A DNA stretch of 48,583 nucleotides from Physcia stellaris (Eukaryota > Ascomycota > Lecanoromycetes > Caliciales > Physciaceae): assembly GCA_018902385.1 (NCBI GenBank), contig JABSSW010000090.1, positions 1 through 48,583 on the forward strand, in the 5' to 3' direction. The notes beneath the pieces were generated by a model. It ran no database searches, was not told the DNA's origin, and saw only the letters and a list, made by a program, of their open reading frames with translations. Positions within the stretch are counted from its first letter, which is position 1. Each line of letters opens with the position of its first letter. Below, piece after piece: positions 1 through 11,773 of this stretch. A program made the position numbers and the translations under genes.

Positions 1-964
1 AGTCATGCTAAAGGGTTCAATGAGAGAAGCATCTTGGAAGTAGGCTCTGGCGTATGCATAAAACCACCTGCTTGTAACTTCTCTTGGATGTCTGAGGTCC
101 GCGACCGATCGACAGGTCCTGGAGCAATGCCATTACCACACTCTTACGGTCTTACTACCTCCAATTTCCACAAGCGTAACGGTCTTCGTATCTCCAGGTT
201 CGAAGCGCACAGATGTGCCAGCTGCTATATCAAGAAGTAACCGTACGCTTTGGGCGATCGAAAGTCTAGCTGGGGATTTGCTTCAAGGAGATGGTAGTGT
301 GATCCGGACCTAGAGGAGTTATTAGGTGGCTATTTTCATATTCTAGGGGATGAAGGATGCCAGACCTGAATTGGTCTGTCGCCCTTGCTCGTGACCGAGC
401 TTGATACGTTTTCGTCCTTCGTGGACAACAATCTTTCCTTCTTTGACCGGTACGACAGCACCAGGCACCTTAGAGGGTTGTATTCGGCGGGATCTGCGAG
501 AGGGAAAAAAGATCACCGGACAGGATAGGAAGGAATGCACGCCACATCGCCTTTCTAAATCACCATCGTCTGTACCGACCGGATGATGGACAGTCACCTA
601 GATAAGTCCGCTCGAAATGTGCCTTCCACCATGAGCTCTGTGAGCGAGGATACAACTGAAGGGAGCACATGACCGGCCAGCATCGTCTTCCCTACAGACA
701 TGAGGTCGGCAACGGAGTGATTACCATCGCGGATGAGCTGTTGTCGCTCTCAGGCGGCGCTGCATTCCGTGTGCCAAACATACTTCTTGCAGGTTTGTTG
801 GCAATTAAGGCCTATGAGAAGTACATTAAATCCGATCGCCGTGTTGTTGCTGTGCATCAACAGCGCTAAATCGTACTAACTGTTGCCTCTGCATGATTCA
901 GTTTCACGCCTCTCGCCAGGCGTCTTTGTGCAAAAGCAAGCCCAGCTGAAATGGTGAGCTTGTC
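1..964 (-). pseudogene. Urease (gamma, beta and start of alpha regions), multiply frameshifted, runs off left edge
   Basis: Urease hydrolyses urea to ammonia and carbamate; fungal enzymes fuse gamma, beta and alpha regions in one cytosolic chain. Read leftwards on the minus strand, conserved blocks appear in the right order but in shifting frames. Gamma: AQRRLARGVKLNHAEAT near 884-930, [13 protein letters not shown] near 700-740, [16 protein letters not shown] near 550-598. Beta: VPGAVVPVKEGKIVVHEGRK near 405-465, KGDRPIQV near 365-390, GSHYH near 290-305, [17 protein letters not shown] near 160-215. The junction to alpha has GGFMHTPEPTP near 30-65 and IEPFSMT at the left edge. I count at least six frameshifts and an internal stop in under 1 kb; plausible introns remain (GTTAGT donor at 880; one ending CTCTAG near 313). 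The nickel-binding alpha region would lie outside the window. Family identity is clear; non-function in this state is near certain unless the indels are assembly errors. Confidence 0.8.
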
Positions 965-1551
965 GAAGCTGCTCAAGATAGTCAGTAAAGCTGGTGAGGT
1001 GTAGTCCAGGGACCTGCAAGACCTCTCTGGGAACAAGGTGCATTGTGGGCAAAAATGGTACGACAGCGTGAATGAAAGTTTGGAACGTGCAAGAGGGATT
1101 AGATTTTTGTCGGATAATTAGGAATCTTCTGTACTTATAATCCGTACAGACACTGGCGAGACAGGGGACGACTGTTTAGACTAGTACTATTGAGGTAATG
1201 GAGGGATGAGGTTAAAAGGTACTGTAGAATGCTGGGCCCACCAACACCGTCCCTCTTCTCGTTGGATGTCTCTTAAGTAGACGGCAAACAGACATATTAA
1301 TGCAGTCAAGTGTCTACTTCGACATGATAAGTAATGTATTCGTTTTAAACATCTCTCTCCGACGGAAGTCCCTACTAGGATACACATGTACTAGCCAACA
1401 TTGCAAGCTGTAAGAGACATGATCTCTGGTACAACTCTACGTGCAAGCCTACAATATGAGCTTCCTTCTGGACTACTGTTCAGGTCCGATTGAAAAATTC
1501 TCTAGCAGATGCGCGCAGTGTAAAACATAGCGGATGGGGCTATTGCTGCCC
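965..1551. other. Intergenic stretch, nothing recognised
   Basis: Normal base composition without the C-pyrimidine depletion seen further right. It lies between the urease remnant and the 3-prime end of the HMG-box remnant. A 66-codon open frame on the minus strand (1187-1387) has no recognisable motif and is probably chance. The 5-prime end of the urease may extend a little past 964, because the start codon was not located. Confidence 0.5.
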
Positions 1552-2941
1552 TTACTCGTCTGCTGCCTCGCTCTTTCTCTTCTTCCTTGACTTCTTCGAC
1601 TTTTGCTGGCTATCCTGGGTAGTCAACTTGGGCGGCGAGCTGGTAGATGCTATGACTGACTCGGGCTTGACTCAGCGCGTCTTTTCTTCTTCAAGCCCTT
1701 CTTCTTCTTTTCCAATTCGGGCGACCTGCAGAATGCCTCTACAATCAGGGTGGACACAGGCTCAACTTCTCTGCAGCAACCGGCTTGACGGGCGAGAATT
1801 TTTCTCCAATGCAGCTCCCTTCTGACGTTTGCTGGCGCGCGATGACTTTGGAGGTGATGGAGCCTTGACTGGTTCTGAGCTCTGGCTCCGCTCCTCTTCT
1901 GAAGAAAAGACTCGGATTCATCGTTGCTGTCTTCCTCTTCTTCCTCATGCCCTTCTTCATCGCCAGGATCAATGGGACTTCGCCTTTTACCTTCCCCGTC
2001 CTAATTAGCTCGTCGTACAACTTCTTGGCATCTTCATCGGAGATTTCTGGAATGGGCCGGCCTTCTTTATAAGCCTTGGACTTCTCCTTGTAACGTGCAA
2101 AATTGACGCCATTTATAGCCCACCTCTGTTTGTCCAAGTCATCAGTTAATTGCACGCTTGAAGCTGCCATGACAGGAGCGAAATACCTTCTTCTCTTCGT
2201 CAGCCATGTTGAGCCATCTGCTTGAGTACCTTCATCAGCGACCTGTTTCGCGCAGTATGGCCAGGGGCATCGTTTCGCGATAAGAGCGCGCTGTCTGCAT
2301 GTACAGAAAATACGGAGTGACGGGGCGCTTAGGGCGTTCTTTATCGTGTGGTGCTCTCTTCCCGTTTCTTGCTCCTGGCTTCGACATTGGAACTGGTGTC
2401 ATGGCGATACCGAACAAGGATTCGCCACCAAGATGATTGAGATTGAGGATATCAGACTGCGCACCCTGGCCCTTTACCGATGACGGTGTTGGTGTGGTTG
2501 ATGTATGCGCGCGAGAGCTCCTGTACAGCAGACTGCAAAGTGCTCAGGCCAGTGACGACCTGAGGATATATATGTCAGCGCGTTCGGCACCTCGTCAGGA
2601 CGTGTTGCGCGATGTTGATTGACGAATATCACGTCTTCGGCGCTTCTGAGAACGACGGTAGAGAGCAACAGACCGAAAGGCCTCGTCGCGCTGCGCACGC
2701 GTCATGTGGAGATATGACTGTGGCATGGCAAAGGACTTGTTGGTGAATATGACAGTGAGCTTTGAGGGCCGGTGGTGATGTTGTTGTGATCGTCACGCGT
2801 TGACAGGCGGTTGGAAGGAAACGAGAGAGAATGGAGATGCGGCTACTTACCGCGTCTCTAGTGCGAACAAAGTCCTCGACACTGATCTGAAGACTTGCAA
2901 GAGTCTTTGGGCTTCTCGTCGGTCTTCTTTGGTCGTGCCAT
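1552..2941 (-). pseudogene. HMG-box DNA-binding protein, multiply frameshifted
   Basis: HMG-box proteins bend DNA and act in chromatin; the fungal family seen here begins MARPKK and has a central box. The start is ATG at 2941 (MARPKKTDEKPKD), followed after a frame change by QISVEDFVRTRD and a GTAAGT donor near 2850. After an intron of roughly 280 bases ending CTCAG come TGLSTLQSAVQELSRAYINH and NTVIG, then a frame change, then ILNLNHLGGESLFGIAMTPV. The box starts RPKRPVTPYFLYMQTAR (about 2280-2330) and continues in other frames as VADEGT and RWLNMADEEKK; a second intron precedes INGVNFARYKEKSKAYKEGR. An acidic stretch (EEEEEDSNDESES) and a basic tail (KSKKSRKKRKSEAADE) end at a TAA at 1552. 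At least five or six indels are needed; one is an extra A in GCGAAACGATGCC. Splice sites remain, so decay is recent or the indels are sequence errors. Confidence 0.8.
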
Positions 2942-5900
2942 GATATTTGGACTACCAATAGAACGGTGATCAAGAGTCAAGGTGAGATGCCGGTGATGGA
3001 GTGACCAGGAGTGTAGGAAAGGGGGCTGGTCTGCGGGGGGCAGTGCTTATAGTCAGGGCGGTTTTAGCGTGCACCATAACCGGTTAGGCGCATTACCACC
3101 CCAAATTGGGTGAGCCTCACTGGAAATCGCCCCGAGTGACAGCTACGGTTAGGCTGTATGCAAAGTAAGAAGTCCTGTACCTCGTACTCGTACTCCACCC
3201 AGGAAAAAAAGCCGATGAAACCTCAACCATAACACCGCTACATATGCCCGGAGGCAAGCTGGCCACCGCCCTGGCGATTAAGCCTGGATCATCGTTTGTC
3301 AATCAATTGTCATAACATGACTCCAATAAATCAGCCTCGGAATTTCGGTCAAAGCCATAGGTCTCGTGCAAGCCACTGTTGAGCGCGAATCTGCTAAACA
3401 CTGCTGAATGCTGTTCGAGAAGGCATTGCCACTAATCTACAGCCTTCATGGGTGACTCGCTGCCCATTCGCCTTGGTCGAAGCTTTGGTGCCCTATCTCA
3501 GCTGGCTTTACGTAGTCCCGGTTGAAAAGTCATCCCCCACCCTTCCGTTACCATCCTGCAAGACAGGACACTGCTTAACATAATATTTTTCGCGGCACCT
3601 TGTTGCTCACCCCACCTCGTCCCCATTCCCAACTCATGAGCTCCTTGACTGTCATATGATAACTCTCTACTACCTAGCTCTGTGATAAGATAATCAACGT
3701 CATACCCTTATCGTCAGATGTTACCTTACCCTGTGGCATCAGACAGACTTGACAACCACTAATGCCGCTGGTCACCGACATAGCTTTGTCAGAGCTATCA
3801 GTGTGCCCCTCAGTGCGTTGATGTACTCACTGCTGCGTTGAACGCCTGCAGTACCACCCAATAATCTTGGTCAGGCAGTCAAAAGAGATCCTACATCAAG
3901 CACAGGCTGTCGCTATCATTGTAGACAATCTCGTTGCAATCCTAATTTACCTTTTCATTGCTTCTGGAGGGGCAACATACTCCGAGCGAACAGACAGCCC
4001 CATTACTGGAAGGCAAGCTTGAGGAGGGAGGAAAGCTGATCAGTAGCGCAAAGACATCGTATTCCTATCTCAGACATGTTGGCTTTTAAAGAACTTCGAA
4101 TTATCGCTCTGGTTCTCACCTCCCCAGCACGAACTCATATTCTTCCTTTTGATCAATTTTGTCATCAAAGGCACTCGTCTCTCTTATCGAATTATAATGC
4201 CAAGGTGGGCCTCGAAAGGCACATTATCAGCTTTGCGATTTATTACAGAGTGCTACTTTGACCATTACAGAGCTATGATCAACGAGATTTAATTAGGCTT
4301 TCATTCAATCTTCTACCGTTTTCAAGACACTCTATCATACTTACTAAATATGAGTTATTGGGGCTCCCTTTATCAAATGCGAAGGGGTATCGTCGATAAT
4401 GCCACCGTAGAAAGGAACTGTTAGTGGCAGCTTCTAGCTAAATTTTGAGTTTCTGGTGACTTCTATCCTGCGACGAGAAGTTAGCCAACGTCAGCTTTTG
4501 CTGAAGACTAATAACTGCCGACGATTGTTTGCACCAGATCCGCGGCTCGTACTACATCAGTAATATTACCATCGACTGCTGAGGCGTACTCGACAAAACT
4601 TGTCCAGCGTAGCGAGCTTTGAGCATGGCGGCTTTATTCAGATTCCCTTTACTCGGATTCGAAGTTTGGTGGGAGAGCTTCTTTGTAGCCGGTATGATTC
4701 GCAAACCCTGGTCTTTTGATCGTAGGCAGCCCCTCTAGATATAGCCATTGCCGCATCCTGCCGTTTCAATGGGAGAAGGACTCGACAAAACATGCTCGAC
4801 AAACATGTAACATAGCGTTTTAGTGGTTTTCTCCTAACGTGCGAACAGACCAACTTTGGTCTACCTAGACCTTGAGAAGGGAGCAAATCCTACCAGTTGG
4901 GTAGTATTTCTTGAGCACAATACATCCAACCTAACTAGGTAGGCTGAGCAAGTGCAGATGGCTACTTGCGAGATTGTGAAAATTTCCACTACTTCGAATA
5001 ACGGTGTCGAGTGCCATGACTGACGGACTAGAAGTCATTCAACACAGATACATAGATGTGCAGCAATCACTAATCAAAGCATTATGACCGATATAACGTC
5101 GCGATACCGAGTGCTGCACGGATGTCGGCTTCCCACGGCTGCATAGAGCTTGGCAGACTTGACGCCACATACATACAGTAACGCTGCTAAGGTGGCATCA
5201 ATATAAGCCTACTAAATAATTGTAGAGGCCCAGCTGCTAGGTGGTAATGAACAGCAATTCGGGTCCATAGGTCGAAAGAATCGGTTCTCTTTCTGCCTTA
5301 TGATATAATGATCGATGGCACTACAGAAACGAGTTACCTTCAAGGAAGTGTGAGCCCTACTGTCTTCGACTTTCAGTCAAACCAGAGAATACTCCTAACT
5401 TCATCCGTGAAAAGTATTCGCTCGAGACATCATGTCCGGGGTTGATGGGTCTCAGTACATGGAAATGACCGGTAAACAACACGGAATTTTTAATGATCAT
5501 TACTCAATGCTCGACATAAAGAGCAGAAACATAACCTTTCAATCAGCTTGAACAAAAGTTACTTCAGGTGATAAGATACGGTTCGGAAGACGAGGAATAG
5601 GCAGCGCTCTGAACAAGAAAGGTATAAGTACGCCGATATTTGCGCACGATGAGTAGAAGCCGATCCTGGCAGTGAAACTTGACAGTAGCTCGCCATGGCT
5701 CAATTGGAAATTATGGCCATCATAGGGATAACAGTTGAAATGAAACTTTTAAGCGGACAATCTTCTAGTCTCGAAGCATTGAGTATTCACAGGCGTCGAC
5801 AAATACATTGTGTGCTCTTCGCCACATATAGAGAACCGTTAACAGCAGAATAGCAGCAGGAGTATTGATCACGTCAATCTTTCGTACGAAAACGCCACTC

Positions 5901-6339
5901 TGCGCTCGATATTCTGAGGCCCGATTGAGCCTAGAGGTCGCACATGGACATGGTAAGCAAGATAAACAAGAGCATTCGGCTAGAATAAGGTTCTGGGGTT
6001 ATTCACCTTCTCCCAGTGACGGTAGGCTGGGATCGCTTGGAGATATCCGGTCCTCTTGACTCCCACCCTTGGAATAACTTCAGAGCCTTCGTGATGAGAG
6101 CGTATGTAAACCCCACCAACAGAGCATTGTATGCATCCAGTCTGACATTGTGGCCGTCAAGTGTGACATTGTGGCTACCATGGCGTTGTGACAACTAATT
6201 TTTCGGCTGCGTGCTTCGTCGAGGACACAGCTTTGGAACAGCATGTTCCCAATTTTCTTTGCCTTGATCTATTGTTCTCTGACACAACAATATGCTTATG
6301 ATATCGCCGATGACCCATTGCTACATGTTGTCTTGCGGG
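2942..6339. other. 3.4 kb of normal-composition DNA, no gene recognised
   Basis: The stretch lies between the HMG-box and DIM1 remnants. Open frames are all under about 85 codons on both strands (for example 4638-4886 minus and 5865-6059 plus) and show no motif I recognise. Since three neighbouring genes are broken by closely spaced indels, a fourth degraded gene could hide here without a readable frame. A small imperfect duplication of CTCGACAAA[A]CATG occurs near 4780-4807, and TGACATTGTGGC occurs twice near 6140-6175. No tRNA or rRNA was noticed. Confidence 0.4.
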
Positions 6340-6934
6340 CTAGTAGCGGTAACGGGTCGAGTAGTCTATCATTTAATCGGTGAGTATTTGTCTAGGCATG
6401 GCGACCGAGTACCGACCCTTTGGACTAACCACTAACCCCTGCCCTTCTTAGCCCCCGGTAGATTGTTTCGACAATGTCAATCAGCTCTTTTGTTTATCCT
6501 CGAGGACCCAGTTCAATTTGTTGTTATTTCCGGTACCGAAATCACACATCATATGCTTGTTTCTGAAGAAGAACATGAGAGTTACAGGGTCGTATAGCTC
6601 GTACATTTGCTTGAAATCCGGTATTTTGATCGAGGTCGCAAACATAGATGACAGCGAAGTTCTTGACACGGTCAGCAATTCCTTCAGAGCTGTGTCAGTT
6701 TTGGGTTCCGGATTGACCACAAAAGAGAGAACAAACGGTATAGAACTTCATCCTGACGCATACAGTCGGGGTCGTAGTCGCGCCCAAACCGAATCACTAC
6801 AAGCCGCTCTTCTTCGGACATGATTGCTTGATCTTATACGCACTAAAGTCAGTGATGGAACGATCACCCTTAGAGACGATTGGCGCACCAACATGCCAGC
6901 CTGTGACTAGGTGTGGGAGAACAACAGAACCCAT
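6340..6934 (-). pseudogene. DIM1: DIM1/Dib1 U4/U6.U5 snRNP thioredoxin-fold protein, frameshifted copy
   Basis: DIM1 (Dib1, TXNL4A) is a roughly 142-residue thioredoxin-like subunit of the U5/tri-snRNP and is essential for splicing. Nearly the whole protein is readable. Exon 1 begins at ATG 6934 with MGSVVLPHL and TGWHV. After an intron with an ACTGACT branch point come QAIMSEEERLVVIRFGRDY and DPDCMRQDEVLY. A second intron (GTTTGT donor, CTGACACAG end) precedes IADRVKNFAVIYVCDLDQ. The core PDFKQMYELYDPVTLMFFF and RNKHMMCDFGTGNNNKLNWV follow, and the final exon DYSTRYRY ends at a TAG at 6340. Four frame breaks fall in homopolymers: an extra A in GATCAAAATACC, extra A bases in CAAAAGAGC, one G short in CGGGGGCT, and one base short in GGCAGGGGTTAG. 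Amino acid changes are few although frames are broken repeatedly, so this is a young pseudogene copy or indel-rich sequence. An intact copy is expected elsewhere. Confidence 0.88.
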
Positions 6935-7893
6935 TGTCGCAAGAGCGAGCGTCAAGGGTTATGTGAAGTCGCAAGTCCAGTTGATGTAGCTTTATCGATT
7001 CGGACAGGGAAATGCACTTAGTGCTCGTCGAAGAGGAAGGCAGGAAGGCACACAGGCCGGGGCTTTACCTGAACCGGACTAGTCTCACCGCGAGCTTGGC
7101 AAGCGCCAAGAAGTGTCGTCATTTGGAGACCCTTTCGGAGATTAATGTGAAGATCCTGTGTATCCTCCATAGAATGGCGTGCCAGACACTCGTGCTAGGC
7201 AAACAGAACACAGCAAACCATCAGCACCGCTTGCGTGCATCCACAACCTACGAGTTTGGTCCTTTACACAGTTGAAGCAGGTGACAAGAGGCCATACAAA
7301 AGATGCAATGTACCGGGCATAATAAGGTTCTGCTGTATTGTTGCTGAAAAGCTTAGTCAATGTCATATCGGTAGATCATCACTCTATTTCTTCTTGCCCG
7401 CGCCGACATGGTTGAAAGTTGTCAGAGGCATTTTGGTTGCGGACTCCTTAACGATCCGAGGCTTCTTCGTTATTATTTAGAGCAGAACTGAATGAAATTG
7501 TTGCTGTCTCAGATATGAGTGGTTCGGAAATTCTGGATCTGAGTGAAGTGACCATGATCGAGAACCCCTCGTGACGGATCCACAATGTGCAACCATCGCT
7601 GTCTTGTCCTTCGATTCCGGACACTGATTATGCCGTCGAGTTGCTCGGTACCGCGGTATGATGTAAGCCGTCTGTGAAATAAACGGTTTGGGATGTCGAA
7701 AGTATTGGTGCTATATTCTCTCGAGAGTGGCCTCTGAAGCGAACCTTGTGTCCGGCATATATGTGCATCCTCATGGTATCCATCTGGATAACTCCAATAT
7801 AAACCTTGCCTGCTATCAACATAAATTCCTAAAGCCCTTGCGTGCGAGGCAACCGCCACGGCAATTTAGACTTTTGCTAAGAGACATGTCAAA
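6935..7893. other. Region between DIM1 and the transporter, no gene recognised
   Basis: Several overlapping short frames occur, the longest at 7509-7859 on the minus strand (116 codons). None matches a family I know, and the frame is not clearly coding. A short basic minus-strand tail, reading ITKKPRIVKESATKMPLTTF and ending GAGKKK plus TAG at 7384, has the look of a protein C-terminus but lacks an upstream exon that I can join. Base composition is normal. Confidence 0.35.
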
Positions 7894-9612
7894 TTACAAT
7901 GTGATGCAAGTGCTCCGAAGCATATCAGCGCCGTTCGATCTCACTTCTTCTACACTCTGGTATTTACACAGCCTTCTCCACATAGTCTGCAGATAGGCCG
8001 TCCTTCGCGACACTGCTTGGTTTGCAGAACATTCAAATGTACTACTTACAGAACCACGCTCACGTTTCCGCCAGGCACCACAACGATCCAGACTCCTCAC
8101 AACAGCCGTGCTACGTCCTAATATCTTCTTGTCCGCTCCCAGGTCGTCATCCCCGCGAGTGAACAGCAGATCCATCTCCTCAAGTGTAAGGTTCGCAGTC
8201 TCAGGATAGCAAAAATACACCAGCAGGATGAAGGCAAAGTTCAGGACCATGAAGACGAACGGCCACTGCCACGGCAGAGCTTGCGTAATGACAGGCGTGA
8301 TCATCACGACGAAGAAATTCCAGAGAGCGTTCGCTGAAGTGCCAATGGCGGCTCCTTCGAGCGCACATGCAGTGGGAGGATTTCAGGTACATAAACCCAA
8401 GGTATGCAGTTGACTGACGCCCCGAAGATCAGCATATAAGTGAAAAAGAACGCCACGCTTGCAGCACTGGTGTTGTGGCCAGATGAGGTTCCCGAGTAGC
8501 TAAGCAGGACTGCGATCATCATCATACTAATTGCAAGCCCTAATGACCCGACCATCATGGGGCGTCGCCTGCCGAGACGGTCGAGAAAGAAAGTCGGTAC
8601 AAGCGACCCAAGAACGAACATGGTGTTGATGCACCCACCGAGGATGAGACTCAGGTTGCGAGTCAGGCCGACATTCTTCTCGAGCACTGATGTCACGTAG
8701 TATACGACGAGGTTGATGCCGCCCATCTGATTCATGAATTGCATGCCGTACGCTAGGAGCACGCGGCGGCCAGTCTGAACCTCGTCCCGTTTGAGTAGCT
8801 GGGACCATTTGTACTCGCCTGTCTCGCGTTCGATGGCCAAGATCTCCAGGACCGCATTCTGCTCGTGCTGGATTTTCTCGTCCTCCGGTGGGACGTCATA
8901 CATGTCGCAAAGGACCTGAAGCGCTTCTCGGTTCTTGCCCTTGGCGTAGAGCCAACGTGGGCTCTCTGGAAGACCGAACACGAATATGATCACTGCAAAG
9001 GCGAAGATCATCTGGCAGGCAATTGGCAGCCGCCATGAGACGCTGCCGCCAACGAAGGACATACCGTAGTCGAACCAATAGGCGATGACAATCCCAACGC
9101 CAACGAATAATGGCTCGGAGCTGACAAGACGGCCTCGAATGTTGGCATCGCAGAGTTCCGACTGATAAACGGGTGTTGTTGCTGTGTCTATGCCAGTGCC
9201 TACACCAGTAATGAAACGCGCGACCATGAGATGCGGTCGAGAAAAGGCAGATGTTTGCAATGATGCTCCAATCTTGAGGTTTTACAGTCAACTTACCAGC
9301 GCTTCGAAGCTTATGGGCGCATGAACTTACAACGACAAAAGCCATAGCCAACCACATGGATTTCCTTCTGCCAAATTGTTCACCAACAATAAAGTTGACA
9401 ATACAGCCGGTGAACATCCCGAGGTTATAGATAGATACGATTATACCCTCAAGACTACTGTTGGGATGGCCAAACCGGTCGAGCCAGTCGGGATTGCCAA
9501 TGATACCACTGAACACACCCTGATCATATCCGAAGAAGACAAAGGCCGTCTGGCATGTTATAGCGACAGCGACGCGCAGAGCTCTCCCTCGGCCGAAGAG
9601 CTTGATCTCCAT
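7894..9612 (-). CDS. MFS sugar transporter, one intron, one frameshift near the C-terminus
   Basis: This is a 12-helix sugar porter of the plasma membrane, probably a proton symporter for hexoses or related sugars; the substrate cannot be told. Exon 1 (9612-9331, 94 codons) holds TM1 with FFGYDQGVFSGI and the loop motif GRRKS. A 58-base intron (9330-9273, GTAAGT donor, TTGACTG branch, AAG end) joins FVV to IGASLQTSAF. Exon 2 carries VARFITGVGTG, PESPRWL (about residue 195), QFMNQMGGINLVVYYV, LDRLGRRRP (about residue 325), PWVYVPEILPLHVRSK and, in another frame, PETANLTLEEMD. The frame breaks at about 8354-8356, where AAGGAGCC is one G short of the expected AAGGGAGCC. A one-base change restores about 552 codons, normal for the family. 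With only one break in about 1.6 kb of coding sequence it is far better preserved than its neighbours, so it is either a fresh pseudogene or a functional gene with a sequence error. It lies only 340 bases from the AT-rich block. Confidence 0.88.
9273..9330 (-). other. Intron of the sugar transporter
   Basis: It runs from GTAAGT to CAAG with TTGACTG 18 bases before the 3-prime end. Removing its 58 bases joins FVV to IGASLQTSAF, as expected for this transporter family. Confidence 0.8.
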
Positions 9613-9950
9613 GTTGCTGAATCGTGTGTATAGCTATCGTTTGTTGAACCCTACGAAACGTTCATTGAGACACCAGAGCAGTGGCCATACGCAACACTCC
9701 CAGCCTTGAGTGGCAAGACAAGATACGAACATGAAGGGAAATTATGCGGAAAGAGGTGTATTCATGAAGACAGAGAAATAGTCTCCGGCGAACGTGGAGT
9801 GGCATGGCGTTTCGCGGCAATAGAGAAGTGGCACTGTGATGAGCGGGAAATTGTGAACTAATCGCGAGTACCCCGCTCCGGATACAAGTAGTTTCTATGC
9901 GAACAACATCTCATCTATCAGATCATCTCATTTATCGGAATTTGAGAGAT
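9613..9950. promoter_or_regulatory. 5-prime region of the transporter up to the AT-rich border
   Basis: About 340 bases of normal composition between the transporter start codon and the edge of the mutated block. It should contain the transporter promoter, but I see no specific site. CT/AG-containing words stay common to about 9.95 kb and thin out by 10.03 kb, so the mutated zone ends close to the transporter promoter. Confidence 0.4.
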
Positions 9951-10052
9951 TTTCTTTGAAAATCGCGATTTGCACACTTTTTATTATTTGCGTGCAATTT
10001 TCTCTTTGAGAATTAAAATATTCGAAAAGCGAAAACAAAATTTGCGAATATT

Positions 10053-10205
10053 CGTCGAAAAATATTTGATTAATTTTAACGTTTAAAATTGATTTCGAAT
10101 CGATTAATCAAATAATTAAAATTATTGTTTTCGATTGTTTTAAATCAAATGAATTCGTCAAAATTTATTTTAATCAAATTTTAAATAATTAAAATTTGTT
10201 TTAAA
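10053..10205. repeat. Repeat F, uninterrupted copy (empty site of element C)
   Basis: The run containing CGAATCGATTAATCAAATAA and ending ATTGTTTTCGATTG, followed by AATTTGTTTTAAATT further on, matches the two flanks of element C (29240-29326 and 41092-41165). It is therefore a paralogous copy of C's target before insertion. What F originally was is not visible. Confidence 0.65.
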
Positions 10206-11448
10206 TTACGAACAAATTTGTTCGTGAATTTTTTAAAAAAAGTTCATGCAAAATTTCAAAATTAAATTCGAATCAAATAAAATTGCGAAAAACGATATTT
10301 CGCAATTGTTTTGCGATTTCAACGATTTCGCATTTTAATAACGTTTATGTTTAATAAATAAAACATATAAACAAAAATTAATTTTGAAATTCGATATAAA
10401 TTTTATTCAAATTATCAATAATATCGAAAATTGATCAAATGCGCATTAAGTTATAATCGAAATCGTATCAAAACGTTGCAAACATTTAAAAAAATGAATT
10501 TTTAAAAACGAAACGTTCGACGATATAATTTTGAAAATTTCAAAATTATTACGATAACAAATCGATTTTATTAATTTTTAAAACGTTAAAATGTATTTAT
10601 TTAATTTTACAATAAAACACAATTTATAAAAAAATATTCAATATATTCGTTTAAATGCGAATGATCGATCGAAAAAAATTTTGATCAATTTTGCGTTCGT
10701 ATTTGTTAAAATCGATAAATTCAATCAATATATAATTCACGTTTTCAAAAAAAAAAATTATATTTTATTTTATCAATCATTAAAATTTTCGAATTCGTAC
10801 AATTGTTGTATTGTTTGCATTGCATTCATCAACAACGTGTAAATTTCATGTATTTGATTAAAATTGTAACGCAAAATGAACGCATTTCAACGTCGTAATA
10901 TAACAAAAATTGATTCATTATCGCAATAATTGTGAAATTTGAAAAATATATTGTTGTCAAATTTGTATTCGTTTTGCGTCGATGTTGATTTTAATTCTGA
11001 AAATCAATTCGCAAAATTTTTTTAAAAATTTCGAACAAATTTGTTTCAAATAATTAAATGAAAATTATATGTAATTGTTGATAAAAATGCAAAATACGAA
11101 ACAATTTTACGAACACAAAAATTTGATAATACACAATTTATAAAAAAAATATTTAATTATTTTTATTTGACTTTTTGTCGAATCAGAAAATCAATTTTTT
11201 CGAAACAAAAACATCAAATTTCATCGCATTTTCATTTACAATTATTTCGCGTGCATACAAATTCATGAAATTATCAAATTGTAAAATTAATTGAACATAT
11301 TTTAACGCATTAACAATCGCATTAATTCGAACAATATTGAAATTGTTATAAAATTTGAAAATAAAATGAATTTCGAATTCGTCGAATTTGTTTCGCAAAT
11401 CAAGATTTTTTGATTAAATTTGATGTTTTTATCAATACTTAATTCAGA
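10206..11448. other. Saturated AT-rich DNA left of element A, unassigned
   Basis: A heavily mutated remnant, likely an older transposon into which A inserted. The longest frame (11183-11398 minus, 71 codons) has no motif. Some CT/AG words reappear just before element A (11430-11450). Confidence 0.4.
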
Positions 11449-11453
11449 TTTTC
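11449..11453. repeat. Target-site duplication of A (left), TTTTC
   Basis: Identical to the five bases at 18068-18072, immediately outside the 3-prime LTR. Confidence 0.85.
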
Positions 11454-11773
11454 TGTAAAAAATAAAAATTCAGAATTTTCGAAAATGCGATTCGCATTTG
11501 ATCAAGCAATTCGATTATCGAAATTCGAATGACTTCGAAAAAATCAATTTCAATCATTTTACAATTCGATCAACGATAAATTCAACAAATTCATATTTTC
11601 AATCGAAATCGATCGAATTCGTACGATTGAATAAATAAAATGTAAATAAAAAACAATTGCAAAACGTAATCTGTTTTGTAACGATTAATAAATCAATATA
11701 TTACATTTCAAATTATATATTTTTGATGTCAATAATTCATTAAATTATATTATTTTTAATACGAATTTTTACA
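11454..11773 (+). repeat. 5-prime LTR of element A
   Basis: It starts TGTAAAAA, ends TTTTTACA and aligns along its whole length with 17748-18067. Most differences from the sister LTR are at CT/TT or AG/AA positions, in both directions. Confidence 0.92.

Noticed and set aside
1187-1387. A 66-codon minus-strand frame downstream of the HMG-box gene.
   Set aside because: No motif, no supporting context, and a length expected by chance.
7509-7859. A 116-codon minus-strand frame beside the transporter.
   Set aside because: No family resemblance, and overlapping frames in the same stretch are equally open, so it is not supported as a gene.
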